Of a DNA stretch of 32,593 nucleotides, positions 6,613 to 13,350 are shown piece by piece. Under the pieces are notes generated by a model that saw only the letters and a list, made by a program, of their open reading frames with translations, did no database searches and was not told the DNA's origin. This DNA comes from Nocardiopsaceae bacterium (GTDB lineage Bacteria; Actinomycetota; Actinomycetes; Streptosporangiales; Streptosporangiaceae). Location of the stretch: NCBI GenBank assembly GCA_017354375.1, contig JAFMRC010000019.1:1-32593 (forward strand), written 5' to 3'. Both the position numbers and the translations under genes were made by a program. Every line of letters begins with the position of its first letter. Position 1 is the stretch's first letter.

Positions 6613-7467
6613 ACGGCACGTTGCTACGGCTATGGGCGTAGCAACGGCACTTTCACTCCTTCCACGGAGGGCGAGGAGGCAGCCGGAGGGGCCGGTGCGG
6701 ACGATCACGTTCCTGGCGCGCCCGCCTTTCGCGGTTCCGAGGAGGGCGCGAGCGGCGTCGGCGGGATCCTCGATTCCGGTCAGGGCGACCGCTTCGCGGG
6801 CGGTGCAGCTCAGCCAGTCGCAGCGGGGCAGCACCCGGGCCAGGAGGGGGACGGGAATCTGGCCTGCGAGGGGGCCGGGATCGCAGAACAGGAGCGCCCC
6901 CGGCGGGAGGGCCGAGGCCCATTCGGCCACAACCGGGCCCGACTCCGGCGGGATGAGGCCGTAGCCGGAGATGTAGACCGCGTCGCCTTCGGTCACGGGG
7001 ATGTCGTCCATGCAGCCGGGCTCACGCGCGGATTCCGCGCCGAGCCGGGTCACGTACGCGCGCTCGGCGTCCCGCTCCACGTCGGCGTCCCGCTCCGCGC
7101 CGCCGGGCCGGCTCGCGTCACCGGGTCGGCTGAGGGCGACCGTGAAGCCCGTGTCGCGGAGCGGATCCGGGGAGCGGAAAACCTCGATGCCCTCGGCCGC
7201 CAGGGCCTCGCGGACCAGGTCCCCCCACGGTCCCGTGCCGTGCCCGCCGGCGTACAGCACCGGCAGGCCCTGGCGGGCCGCCGCGGCCATCACGCTGAAG
7301 CCACCGCCAACCGCCACCCCCGACGACTCCGCGAGGATGTCGGCGCCGGGGGCGGGGAACGCGGGTACCCGCATGGACACGTCAACGATCGCCTCGCCGG
7401 CGAACACGAGGCGACGCGGGTGCCCTCCCGGGACGGGAGGAGCCGGTGGTGACTGGGCAGGCGGCAT
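6382..7467 (-). CDS. PfkB-family (ribokinase-like) sugar or nucleoside kinase
   Basis: 361 residues. The first PfkB signature region is at about 53-82 (VGGGFSVMAAAARQGLPV, then YAGGHGTGPWG). The second is at about 304-318 (DTTGAGDAHAGAFLA), with the catalytic base D310 and the anion-hole Gly residues. The enzyme should phosphorylate a sugar or nucleoside hydroxyl with ATP; the substrate is not readable. Two oddities: a duplicated acidic/basic stretch (ERDADVERDAER, about 125-136) from an 18-bp tandem duplication, and an extra segment at about 269-291 (containing AVATPIAVAT) built on a DNA hairpin just before the second motif. The ATG is 12 bp from the divergent NCS1 permease, suggesting a transport-then-phosphorylate pair for a nucleobase, nucleoside or related ring compound (inference). 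Confidence 0.85.
   Translation of the reverse strand: MPPAQSPPAPPVPGGHPRRLVFAGEAIVDVSMRVPAFPAPGADILAESSGVAVGGGFSVMAAAARQGLPVLYAGGHGTGPWGDLVREALAAEGIEVFRSPDPLRDTGFTVALSRPGDASRPGGAERDADVERDAERAYVTRLGAESAREPGCMDDIPVTEGDAVYISGYGLIPPESGPVVAEWASALPPGALLFCDPGPLAGQIPVPLLARVLPRCDWLSCTAREAVALTGIEDPADAARALLGTAKGGRARNVIVRTGPSGCLLALRGRSESAVATPIAVATCRSSAGAWIVRVPAPAVAAVDTTGAGDAHAGAFLAALADGLPPDLAARRANAAAALSVTRQGPATAPTRATLDAWLAS
6619..6646. repeat. Perfect 10-bp inverted repeat inside the PfkB gene
   Basis: CGTTGCTACG (6619-6628) pairs with CGTAGCAACG (6637-6646) around an 8-nt loop. It encodes AVATPIAVAT in the kinase frame, in a segment that looks like an insertion relative to the usual PfkB spacing before DTTGAGD. 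Confidence 0.75.
7066..7101. repeat. 18-bp tandem duplication inside the PfkB gene
   Basis: Two adjacent copies of GGCGTCCCGCTCC followed by ACGTC or GCGCC. It adds six codons in frame and gives the repeated Glu-Arg-Asp-Ala protein segment. Confidence 0.7.
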
Positions 7468-7479
7468 GATCCGTTAGGG

Positions 7480-8961
7480 ATGATAATTGGTGTTATGGGT
7501 CTGACCAGTGTTGAAGCGAACGGTATCAACGTGATCGCCGCCGCCGAGCGGAAGGGGACGCCGCGGCAGTTGTTCTGGCCGTGGTTCGCCGCGAACATCT
7601 CGGTGCTCGGGCTGAGCTACGGGGCGTACGTGCTGGGGTTCGGGGTTTCGTTCTGGCAGGCGTGCGCGGCCGGGCTGGTCGGGATCGTCGCGTCGTTCGG
7701 CCTGGTCGGGTTCATCGCGGTGGCGGGCAAGAGGGGATCGGCGCCGACGCTGGTGCTGTCGCGGGCGGCGTTCGGGGTGCGGGGGAACATCGTGCCGACG
7801 CTGGTGGCGTGGATCCTCAACGTCGGGTGGGAGACCGTGCTCACCGTGCTGGCGACGCTGGCGACCGCGACCGTGTTTGGGCGGCTCGGGTGGAGCTCCG
7901 GGGACGCGACCAAGGTCATCGCGTTCGTCGTGATCACCATGCTGGTCGTGGGCAGCGCGGCGCTCGGGTTCGACATGATCATGCGGCTGCAGGCCATTAT
8001 CACGGTGATAACCGGGGTGCTGACCGTCATCTACTTCGCGCTGGCGGCCGGGAAGATCCACTGGGCGGCCGTAAGTTCAACGCACTCCGGGCCGGCGCCC
8101 GCGTTCGTCGGGGCGGTCGTGCTGGTGATGACCGGGTTCGGGCTGAGCTGGACGCAGATGGCGGGCGACTACTCCCGGTACCTGCCGCGGACGGCCAGCG
8201 GGGGCGGGGTGGTGTGGTGGACGACGTTCGGGGCATCGGTGGCCCCGGTGTTCCTGCTGGGGTTCGGGCTGCTGCTCGCCGGGTCGTCCGCGTCGCTGTC
8301 GTCCGCCATCAACACCGACCCGATCGGGGCGCTGTCGGCCATCCTGCCGACGTGGTACCTGGTGCCGTTCGTGATCGTGGCCGTCCTGGGCCTGGTGGGC
8401 GGCGCGGTGCTGGACATCTACTCCTCCGGGCTGACGCTGCTGGCCGCCGGGCTGCGGGTGCCGCGCTGGTCGGCGGCGTGCATCGACGGCGTGCTGATGA
8501 TCGGCGGCACGATCTACGTGGTGTTCTTCGCGTCGTCGTTCATCGGGCCGTTCGAGGGGTTCCTGATCACTCTCGGGGTCCCGATCGCGGCGTGGTGCGG
8601 GGTGATGCTGGCGGACGTGCTGCTGCGGCGTTCTTCGTACGCGGATGATGACCTGTTCTCGGCGGCCGGGCGGTACGGGTCGGTGCGCTGGGTGCCGGTC
8701 GCCCTGCTGGCGCTGGGATCGGTTCTCGGGTTCGGGCTGGTCGTCAATTCGTACGCGTCATGGCTGTCGTGGCAGGGGTACCTGCTCGCGCCGCTGCGGC
8801 TCGGCGGGAAGACGGGAACCTGGGCGGGGGCGAACCTCGGCGTGCTGGTCGCGCTCGCGGCCGGGTTCCTCGGGTGGCTGCTTCTCGGGCGCACGGCCGT
8901 GCGGCGGCAGGAGGCAACGGCGACTGCTGCCGCCGGGGCACCTCCGAGCGCGGTCACATGA
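7480..8961 (+). CDS. NCS1-family nucleobase:cation symporter
   Basis: 493 residues with about 12 transmembrane segments. The N-terminus (VEANGINVIAAAERKGTPRQ, then LFWPWFAANISVLGLSYGAY) is characteristic of the purine-cytosine permease/CodB group. GLSWTQMAGDYSRYLPR (about 213-229) is the conserved loop with the Asp/Tyr/Arg motif, and the GGAVLDIYSSGLTLLAAGL helix is also typical. It should import a nucleobase or related heterocycle with a cation. Start choice: ATG 7480 (used here) or ATG 7495; the latter lies exactly 7 nt after a GATAAT (7482-7487), so a leaderless start at 7495 is attractive. It diverges from the PfkB kinase and overlaps the converging VOC gene by 8 nt. Confidence 0.88.
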   Translation: MIIGVMGLTSVEANGINVIAAAERKGTPRQLFWPWFAANISVLGLSYGAYVLGFGVSFWQACAAGLVGIVASFGLVGFIAVAGKRGSAPTLVLSRAAFGVRGNIVPTLVAWILNVGWETVLTVLATLATATVFGRLGWSSGDATKVIAFVVITMLVVGSAALGFDMIMRLQAIITVITGVLTVIYFALAAGKIHWAAVSSTHSGPAPAFVGAVVLVMTGFGLSWTQMAGDYSRYLPRTASGGGVVWWTTFGASVAPVFLLGFGLLLAGSSASLSSAINTDPIGALSAILPTWYLVPFVIVAVLGLVGGAVLDIYSSGLTLLAAGLRVPRWSAACIDGVLMIGGTIYVVFFASSFIGPFEGFLITLGVPIAAWCGVMLADVLLRRSSYADDDLFSAAGRYGSVRWVPVALLALGSVLGFGLVVNSYASWLSWQGYLLAPLRLGGKTGTWAGANLGVLVALAAGFLGWLLLGRTAVRRQEATATAAAGAPPSAVT

Positions 8962-9445
8962 CCTTCGTGCCGTACATCTCGCCGAGGGGGTCGGCGAGGA
9001 GTTCCAGGCGCACGCCATCCGGGTCGCGGAAGTAGATGGACGAGCCGCTCGCCTCCTGGTACGGCACGCCCGCGTCGTCCAGCTTGCGGCGCAGGTGATC
9101 CCACTTCTGCCTGCTGACCGAGATCGCGACGTGGTTCACGTTGCCGAGCGTTTCCTGGTAAGGACCGAGGTCCAGGCCGGGGAAGTCGAAGAACGCCAGC
9201 AGGTTCCCGTTGCCCACGTCGAAGAAGAAGTGGTTCGAGCCCGGGTAGTCGCGGTTCTCGAAGATCTCGGTCATCGGGAACTCCAGGAGGCCCTGGTAGA
9301 ACTTGATCGTCTGCTCGACGTCCGAGCAGATCAGCGCCACGTGGTGGAAACCCCGCGCCGACGTCTCCGGCCGGTCCCGCGTGATGTAGGTGGCCTGCAG
9401 CCGGGCGCGCTCGGCCGCGATGGCGCCGGTGTCGATGTCGGTCAT
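8954..9445 (-). CDS. VOC-family (glyoxalase/extradiol-dioxygenase fold) enzyme
   Basis: 163 residues from ATG 9443-9445, which has GGGAGGG 8 nt upstream; an upstream in-frame ATG has no SD and was not chosen. The N-terminal helix (TDIDTGAIAAERARLQATYI) precedes two VOC repeats. Metal-ligand candidates are the His pair in GFHHVALICSD, the His in VNHVAISVS and the Glu in GVRLELLAD. The first repeat includes FYQGLLEFPMTEIFENRDYP. Such proteins act as lyases, isomerases or dioxygenases on small organics; the substrate is unknown. It overlaps the 3' end of the NCS1 gene by 8 nt and follows mgtC in the same direction. Confidence 0.82.
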   Translation of the reverse strand: MTDIDTGAIAAERARLQATYITRDRPETSARGFHHVALICSDVEQTIKFYQGLLEFPMTEIFENRDYPGSNHFFFDVGNGNLLAFFDFPGLDLGPYQETLGNVNHVAISVSRQKWDHLRRKLDDAGVPYQEASGSSIYFRDPDGVRLELLADPLGEMYGTKVM

Positions 9446-9506
9446 GATGAGGTCCCTCCCGCGTGCTGCGCCGTGTGTCGCCCCCATCATTCCCGTCGGC
9501 GGGCTG

Positions 9507-9569
9507 GCCAGTCGTCGCCGACGTTGGGCCAGTCGTCCCTGATGTTGGGTCAGTCGTCGCTGGCGTTGG
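9507..9569. repeat. Three tandem 21-bp units at the 3' end of mgtC-like gene
   Basis: Units at 9507-9527, 9528-9548 and 9549-9569 share GNCAGTCGTCNCTGANGTTGG-like sequence. The third unit encodes the last residues of the MgtC-like protein, whose stop (TGA, minus strand 9552-9550) arises where the other units read TGG (Trp). The two outer units lie beyond the stop. Confidence 0.75.
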
Positions 9570-10257
9570 AGTCGTCGGAGGTCACGGAGACCACCCCGTC
9601 CAGTTCCTCAAGGGTGGCGGCGAGCTCCGCAGCGGGCGGGCGGCCGTAGACCACCAGCACGACGCCGACGGTGCCCTGGCCCGGAAAGCGTTCCCCGGTC
9701 GATACCTGGGCGACGCTGAAGCCCTGGTTCGTGCACACCTCCAGGATCCGCCGCAGCACGCCGCGGCCGTCCATGTAGGTCACGCTCAGCGACGCCGGGC
9801 CGATGCCGATCTTCGGCAGCCGGCGGACGAGCGCGGGGAAGGCGTACAGCGCGATGAAGTACAGCGCCGTCACCGCCGCGGCTAGGCCCGCGAGCCCGCC
9901 GCCGCAGGCCATGCCGACCCCCGCCGTCAGCCAGATTGTCGCCGCCGTGGTCAGGCCGTGTACCGCGTCGCGGCGCACGATGATCAGCCCGGCGCCGAGG
10001 AAGCCGATGCCGGAGACGATCTGCGCCGCGACCCGGGACGGGTCGAGCACGATGTGGTCCGGGACCAGCACGTCGGTGAAGCCGTACTTGCTGACCAGCA
10101 TGATCAGCGCGGCGGCGACGCCGACGACGGTGTGCGTGCGCAGCCCCGCCGCCTTCTGCTTCAGTTCCCGTTCCAGGCCGATCAGCGCGGACAGGACGAA
10201 GGCAAGGCCCAGCTCGGCGAACTGGAGCAGGCCCTGGCCTCCGGAGATGTGCAGCAT
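9550..10257 (-). CDS. MgtC/SapB-family membrane protein
   Basis: 235 residues. Hydrophobic N-terminal half with the MgtC family landmarks: GLERELKQKAAGLRTHTVVG (about 27-46), SGIGFLGAGLIIVRRD (about 82-97) and VHGLTTAATIWLTAGVGMACG (about 99-119). The C-terminal 85 residues form a soluble ACT-like domain (ASLSVTYMDGRGVLRRILEV, then NQGFSVAQVSTG). Family members sit in the inner membrane; MgtC itself modulates F1F0-ATPase and supports growth at low Mg, while many homologues have unknown roles. ATG 10255-10257 is immediately preceded by a 14-bp direct repeat. The last residues (DDSNASDD) come from a tandem repeat that continues past the stop. Confidence 0.88.
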   Translation of the reverse strand: MLHISGGQGLLQFAELGLAFVLSALIGLERELKQKAAGLRTHTVVGVAAALIMLVSKYGFTDVLVPDHIVLDPSRVAAQIVSGIGFLGAGLIIVRRDAVHGLTTAATIWLTAGVGMACGGGLAGLAAAVTALYFIALYAFPALVRRLPKIGIGPASLSVTYMDGRGVLRRILEVCTNQGFSVAQVSTGERFPGQGTVGVVLVVYGRPPAAELAATLEELDGVVSVTSDDSNASDD

Positions 10258-10284
10258 GGCGGGTTCTTACTGGCGGGTTCTTGC
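10257..10284. repeat. 14-bp direct repeat at the mgtC-like start codon
   Basis: TGGCGGGTTCTTAC (10257-10270) is followed directly by TGGCGGGTTCTTGC (10271-10284). The first copy includes the first base of the start codon. The duplication replaces the region where an SD would be expected; none is obvious. A short stretch just downstream (10313-10329) resembles the B repeats at 5501-5668. Confidence 0.7.
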
Positions 10285-10331
10285 TAGCCGGGTAGGACTG
10301 TCGTATCTGGGGGTGCGCCTGGCATGCGTGC

Positions 10332-10751
10332 CTACAGGACGCGGAGCTCGACGCTGATGTTGCCGCGCGTGGCGCGGGAGTAGGGGCAAACCTGGTGAGC
10401 GGCCTCGGCGAAGTCGCGGACCTTCTCCCGCTCCAGGCCCGGGACGTGGATGACCAGGGTGACGACGAGGCCGAACGCGTCTCCCTCGGGACCGATCCCG
10501 ACCTGCGCGGTCACCGTCGAGTCGCCGAGCGGCGTATGCTGCCGGCCCGCGACCAGCCGCAGCGCGCTGTGGAAGCACGCCGCATAGCCGGACGCGAAGA
10601 GCTGCTCGGGGTTGGTCCCGGCTCCGGTACCGCCCATCTCCGGCGGCATTGCGAGGTCCAGGTCGATTCGCTGGTCGGACGTGGCGACGTGGCCGTTGCG
10701 GCCGTCTCCAGTGGACACCGCCTCCGCGGTGTATGCAACCGTGTCGGGCAT
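10332..10751 (-). CDS. ohr: Organic hydroperoxide resistance protein (Ohr, OsmC superfamily)
   Basis: 139 residues, full length for Ohr. The enzyme reduces organic and fatty-acid hydroperoxides to alcohols with a reactive Cys recycled by dithiol. Visible active-site residues are C59 (GYAACFHSAL) and C122 (HQVCPYSRATRGNI), plus the conserved Arg near residue 18 and E49 (TNPEQLFASGY). The N-terminus (YTAEAVSTGDGRNGHV) is typical of the Ohr branch rather than OsmC. No OhrR (MarR) gene is adjacent, so control is unclear. It is part of a generally oxidative-stress-rich window that also carries katG/furA. Confidence 0.9.
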   Translation of the reverse strand: MPDTVAYTAEAVSTGDGRNGHVATSDQRIDLDLAMPPEMGGTGAGTNPEQLFASGYAACFHSALRLVAGRQHTPLGDSTVTAQVGIGPEGDAFGLVVTLVIHVPGLEREKVRDFAEAAHQVCPYSRATRGNISVELRVL

Positions 10752-10796
10752 ACCTGAGACTGTATCGCGGCGCCAGGCCCCTGTGCGGCATGCCCG

Positions 10797-10841
10797 CCTA
10801 TCGGACGCGCGCTTATCGGACGCGCGCCTATCGGACGCGGT
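10797..10841. repeat. Three tandem 15-bp units between ohr and lacI-like genes
   Basis: CCTATCGGACGCGCG, CTTATCGGACGCGCG and CCTATCGGACGCGGT follow each other at 10797-10811, 10812-10826 and 10827-10841. They occupy the gap between the stop of the LacI regulator and the start of ohr. No coding or hairpin role is apparent. Confidence 0.8.
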
Positions 10842-10858
10842 GGCGAAAGCGGTTCGGG

Positions 10859-12004
10859 CTATGGGTCACCTCCCGGATCAGCGGCCATGGCGGCCGTTCC
10901 GCAGGACCTGCGGATGATCAGCTCTAGCTGATGGACGCTGTGCACGGGCGGGAAGTCCTCGCCGCCGATCCGGCGGATCAGCAGTTCCGCGGCCTCGGAC
11001 GCCATGGCCCTGATCGGCTGGGCCAGAACCGACAGCGGCGGGTCGAGTAGTTCCGACCAGTCCGGATTGTCGACGGCGATGATCGCGATGTCATCCGGCA
11101 CCCGCAGGCCGCGGTCACGGATAGCCTTCAGGGCGCCCAGCGCCATCAGGTTGTTCGCCACTACCAGGGCGCTCGGCCACGCGGACTGCCGGAGCAGGCC
11201 CGCGACCGCCTGCGTGGCCGGATCGCGGCGGAATCCGCCGTTGACCATGATCGGGTTCAGCCCGGCGCCCTCGACCGCCGCCACATACCCTTCCTGCCGC
11301 TCGCTGCCGGTCTCCACCTCAGACCGGCCACCGACGAACGCGATCCGCTGGTGCCCGGCGTCGATCAGCCGCCGCGTGGCCAGCCGCACCGACGATGCGT
11401 TATCGGCCACGATCAGGTCGGTCGTCGCGTGCTTGAGCGCGCGGTCGATGGTGACCACCGGGATGCCGAGGCTGACCAGTTGATCGATGCTGCCATCGGG
11501 GTCCGACGGGGACAGCACGATTCCGCTTGCCCGCTCGTCGGCGAGCATCCGCAGGCAGGCCTCCTGCCGGTCGGCGTCCTCATCGGTGTTGCACACCAGC
11601 ACCCGGTAGCCGTGCCTGATGGCGAAGGTTTCGATGACCCGGACCACCTCGGCGAAGTGCGGGTTCTCGATGTCCGGCACTACGACCCCCAGGGCCTCCA
11701 TGTGACGGCGGCGCAGGTTCCGGGCCAGCCTGTTTGGGCGGTACCCGAGCTCGGCGACCGCCGCGCGCACCTGGTCCCGCAGCCCGGCGGCGACGTTCGG
11801 ATCGCCGTTCAGCACCCGCGATACGGTCGCCACCGACACCGACGCCCGGGCGGCCACGTCCTTGATGCGCACCGACTGCGACCGCGGTCGTGGCTGCGGG
11901 GGTTGCGAATGCGGGGATTGCGGATGCGGGGGTCGCGGCTGTAGTGGTCGTGGCGGCGACGGCGTGCCGACCGGATCCTGTCCCGCTTCCTCGGTTCCCG
12001 TCAT
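10859..12004 (-). CDS. LacI-family repressor, probable controller of the glycan locus
   Basis: 381 residues. The LacI HTH is at about 46-66 (RIKDVAARASVSVATVSRVLN), followed by the hinge (GYRPNRLARNLRRR) and a periplasmic-binding-protein-like effector domain (ALGVVVPDIENPHFAEVVRV onward). The first 44 residues are unusual: a Pro/Gln/His/Ser-rich tract (PRPLQPRPPHPQSPHSQPPQ) encoded by degenerate short repeats. GTG 11872, directly before the HTH (VRIKDVA), is an alternative start that would remove the tract. It sits 38 bp downstream of the GH172 gene in the same direction and is probably cotranscribed. Predicted operator: GTAATCGATTAC, present twice upstream of GH172 and the ABC operon. Confidence 0.88.
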   Translation of the reverse strand: MTGTEEAGQDPVGTPSPPRPLQPRPPHPQSPHSQPPQPRPRSQSVRIKDVAARASVSVATVSRVLNGDPNVAAGLRDQVRAAVAELGYRPNRLARNLRRRHMEALGVVVPDIENPHFAEVVRVIETFAIRHGYRVLVCNTDEDADRQEACLRMLADERASGIVLSPSDPDGSIDQLVSLGIPVVTIDRALKHATTDLIVADNASSVRLATRRLIDAGHQRIAFVGGRSEVETGSERQEGYVAAVEGAGLNPIMVNGGFRRDPATQAVAGLLRQSAWPSALVVANNLMALGALKAIRDRGLRVPDDIAIIAVDNPDWSELLDPPLSVLAQPIRAMASEAAELLIRRIGGEDFPPVHSVHQLELIIRRSCGTAAMAADPGGDP

Positions 12005-12046
12005 CGGGCTGTTCCTGTCATCTAGCTGTTCCCGTCATCGGGCTAG
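11999..12046. repeat. Triplicated 17-bp unit spanning the lacI-like start
   Basis: Units at 11999-12015, 12016-12032 and 12033-12046 (partial) read (C/T)GTCATC(GGG/TAG)CTGTTCC. On the minus strand each contains ATGAC(G/A)GGAAC, so the repressor start region occurs three times. The two upstream copies form six-codon frames (M-T-G-T-A-R) whose TGA stops overlap the next ATG. Confidence 0.75.
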
Positions 12047-13134
12047 ACGATCTCCAGCCCGTCGGCGTCCGGGAGGACGGGGAACGGTCCGGTGGGCAGG
12101 GTCTGGTACCAGAACGCGACGCTGGAGATGTCGTCTTGCAACGGCAGGTAGCGACCGCCGGACCGCCAGCCGAGCGCCTGCATGGTGACCCGCAGGTCCG
12201 AGCCGAAGCGAACCGGGTCCGTCAGGTGCCAGCGGTACATTCCGAACCTGCTTTGCGTGACGTTCACGTCGCTACCATCCGGGACGAAGACCTGAGGCAG
12301 ACCGGAGTACGGGGTGGTAAATGCCTGGTAGGAATTATTCACCCAGAAATTATAAGAGCCGAGAAAATAGTCTTCGGTTCCCGTGCTGGCGATCGTCGGC
12401 CAGTCGTCGTCTCCATCCAGGTAGAACTTGAGCTCCCCCTCGCCCCACCACCCGTTACTGTTGCTTCCCCAGGCAACGTAAGTGCCGACGTAGTGTCCCT
12501 GGCCACTAACCTGATCCAGGATGGCATGGACGGACCGATATGGGAGCGGGTTGCTGCGGCGGAACTGAGCGTGGAAATACGCCACGTCCTCGGCGACCTC
12601 ACGCAGCTCGTAATTGATCTGGTAGTAGATCCGTCCCGCGCTGCCGGACAGGTTCTCGAGCGTTATCCGGCAGTGTCGGCGGAACGGCATTTCCCAGAAG
12701 CAGTTCAGCGCGCTGCCCGGGTTAACGCACACTGGCAGGGACGATACCTGCGCATGCCCGCTCCAGCCGAAGCCGCCCCAGCCGGAAGCGAAGAAATCGC
12801 CGAGCGGGCACTCGACGGAAGGCTGTTCCTGGCCGTCCCAGTAGACGCGGAGCACCAGCATGCGCCACGGGCAGCCGGCCGGCGTCAGCCAGATCTGGCC
12901 GATGACACCCGGACCCTCGATGTCCGCGAGCTCCAGGGTCACGCCGGCATCGATGTCGAAGTACGGGGACACCTTCCAGCCCCGGCCCAGGTCGCGTGCT
13001 GCCGCCGATGCCGCGCCTTCCGCAGCCTGGGCGGCCGCGCCCTTGGCGCCGGTGGGGTTCTCCGGGGAAATAGCCCGCGATCGCGCGTTCACCAGGCGTG
13101 ACAGCCCGTTGATCCCGGCCATCCCATGAGTCAT
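12043..13134 (-). CDS. GH172-family (DUF2961) glycoside hydrolase, intracellular
   Basis: 363 residues. The family core is visible: GPGVIGQIWLTP (about 74-85), LVLRVYWDGQEQPSVECPLGDFF (about 93-115), WWGEGELKFYLDGDDDWPTI (about 229-248) and TGTEDYFLGSYNF (about 251-263), ending in HLTDPVRF. In the characterised bifidobacterial member the catalytic pair is two Glu residues about 21 apart; E232/E234 and E254 occupy the matching positions. Known GH172 activities are alpha-D-fructofuranosidase/difructose-anhydride synthase and exo alpha-D-arabinofuranosidase. No signal peptide is seen, so it should act in the cytosol on imported oligosaccharides. ATG 13132-13134 has the promoter and operator at 13183-13233 upstream. 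It shares its control region with the divergent ABC operon. Confidence 0.88.
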   Translation of the reverse strand: MTHGMAGINGLSRLVNARSRAISPENPTGAKGAAAQAAEGAASAAARDLGRGWKVSPYFDIDAGVTLELADIEGPGVIGQIWLTPAGCPWRMLVLRVYWDGQEQPSVECPLGDFFASGWGGFGWSGHAQVSSLPVCVNPGSALNCFWEMPFRRHCRITLENLSGSAGRIYYQINYELREVAEDVAYFHAQFRRSNPLPYRSVHAILDQVSGQGHYVGTYVAWGSNSNGWWGEGELKFYLDGDDDWPTIASTGTEDYFLGSYNFWVNNSYQAFTTPYSGLPQVFVPDGSDVNVTQSRFGMYRWHLTDPVRFGSDLRVTMQALGWRSGGRYLPLQDDISSVAFWYQTLPTGPFPVLPDADGLEIV

Positions 13135-13182
13135 GTGGCATCCTTGTCTGCGGCCAGTCGTGGTTTATGGCCGAGGGCACGT

Positions 13183-13194
13183 GTAATCGATTAC
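13183..13194. promoter_or_regulatory. LacI-type operator O1 (GTAATCGATTAC)
   Basis: A perfect 12-bp palindrome with the central CG typical of LacI/PurR-family operators. It lies just downstream of the predicted GH172 transcription start (minus strand) and 48 bp before its ATG, so bound repressor would block elongation or promoter escape. The same 12 bp recur at 13307-13318, 124 bp away centre to centre. Confidence 0.85.
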
Positions 13195-13204
13195 TCGTAC
13201 CGGA

Positions 13205-13233
13205 ATCGTAACGGCGCGCCGAGGCTTCGTCAA
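13205..13233 (-). promoter_or_regulatory. Promoter of the GH172 gene
   Basis: On the minus strand TTGACG (13233-13228) and TACGAT (13210-13205) are 17 bp apart, a good SigA-type promoter. The expected start is near 13198, immediately before operator O1. Confidence 0.7.
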
Positions 13234-13278
13234 GGAAACCGAGGCTCACCGCGAGCACTGCGAGATCGGCCGCGGGTG

Positions 13279-13308
13279 TTGACACCCTCGGCGGGCGATG
13301 CCTAAAGT
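13279..13308 (+). promoter_or_regulatory. Promoter of the ABC transporter operon
   Basis: TTGACA (13279-13284) and TAAAGT (13303-13308) with an 18-bp spacer. The -10 overlaps operator O2, so repressor binding would exclude RNA polymerase. Confidence 0.75.
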
Positions 13309-13320
13309 AATCGATTACTT
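13305..13320. promoter_or_regulatory. LacI-type operator O2 (AAGTAATCGATTACTT)
   Basis: A perfect 16-bp palindrome containing the 12-bp core shared with O1. It covers the end of the -10 element and the presumed start site of the ABC operon. Confidence 0.87.
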
Positions 13321-13350
13321 CCCACTGTCAGCCAAGGCGGTGTTAGCCGA

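Noticed and set aside
9507-9569. Short regular repeats considered as a CRISPR array (also 10797-10841 and 21476-21529)
   Set aside because: Units are contiguous tandem copies with no unique spacers, and no cas genes are present.
11890-13101. Plus-strand frame of about 400 codons across lacI-like and GH172 genes
   Set aside because: Antisense shadow of two clear genes; starts inside the repetitive Pro-rich segment.
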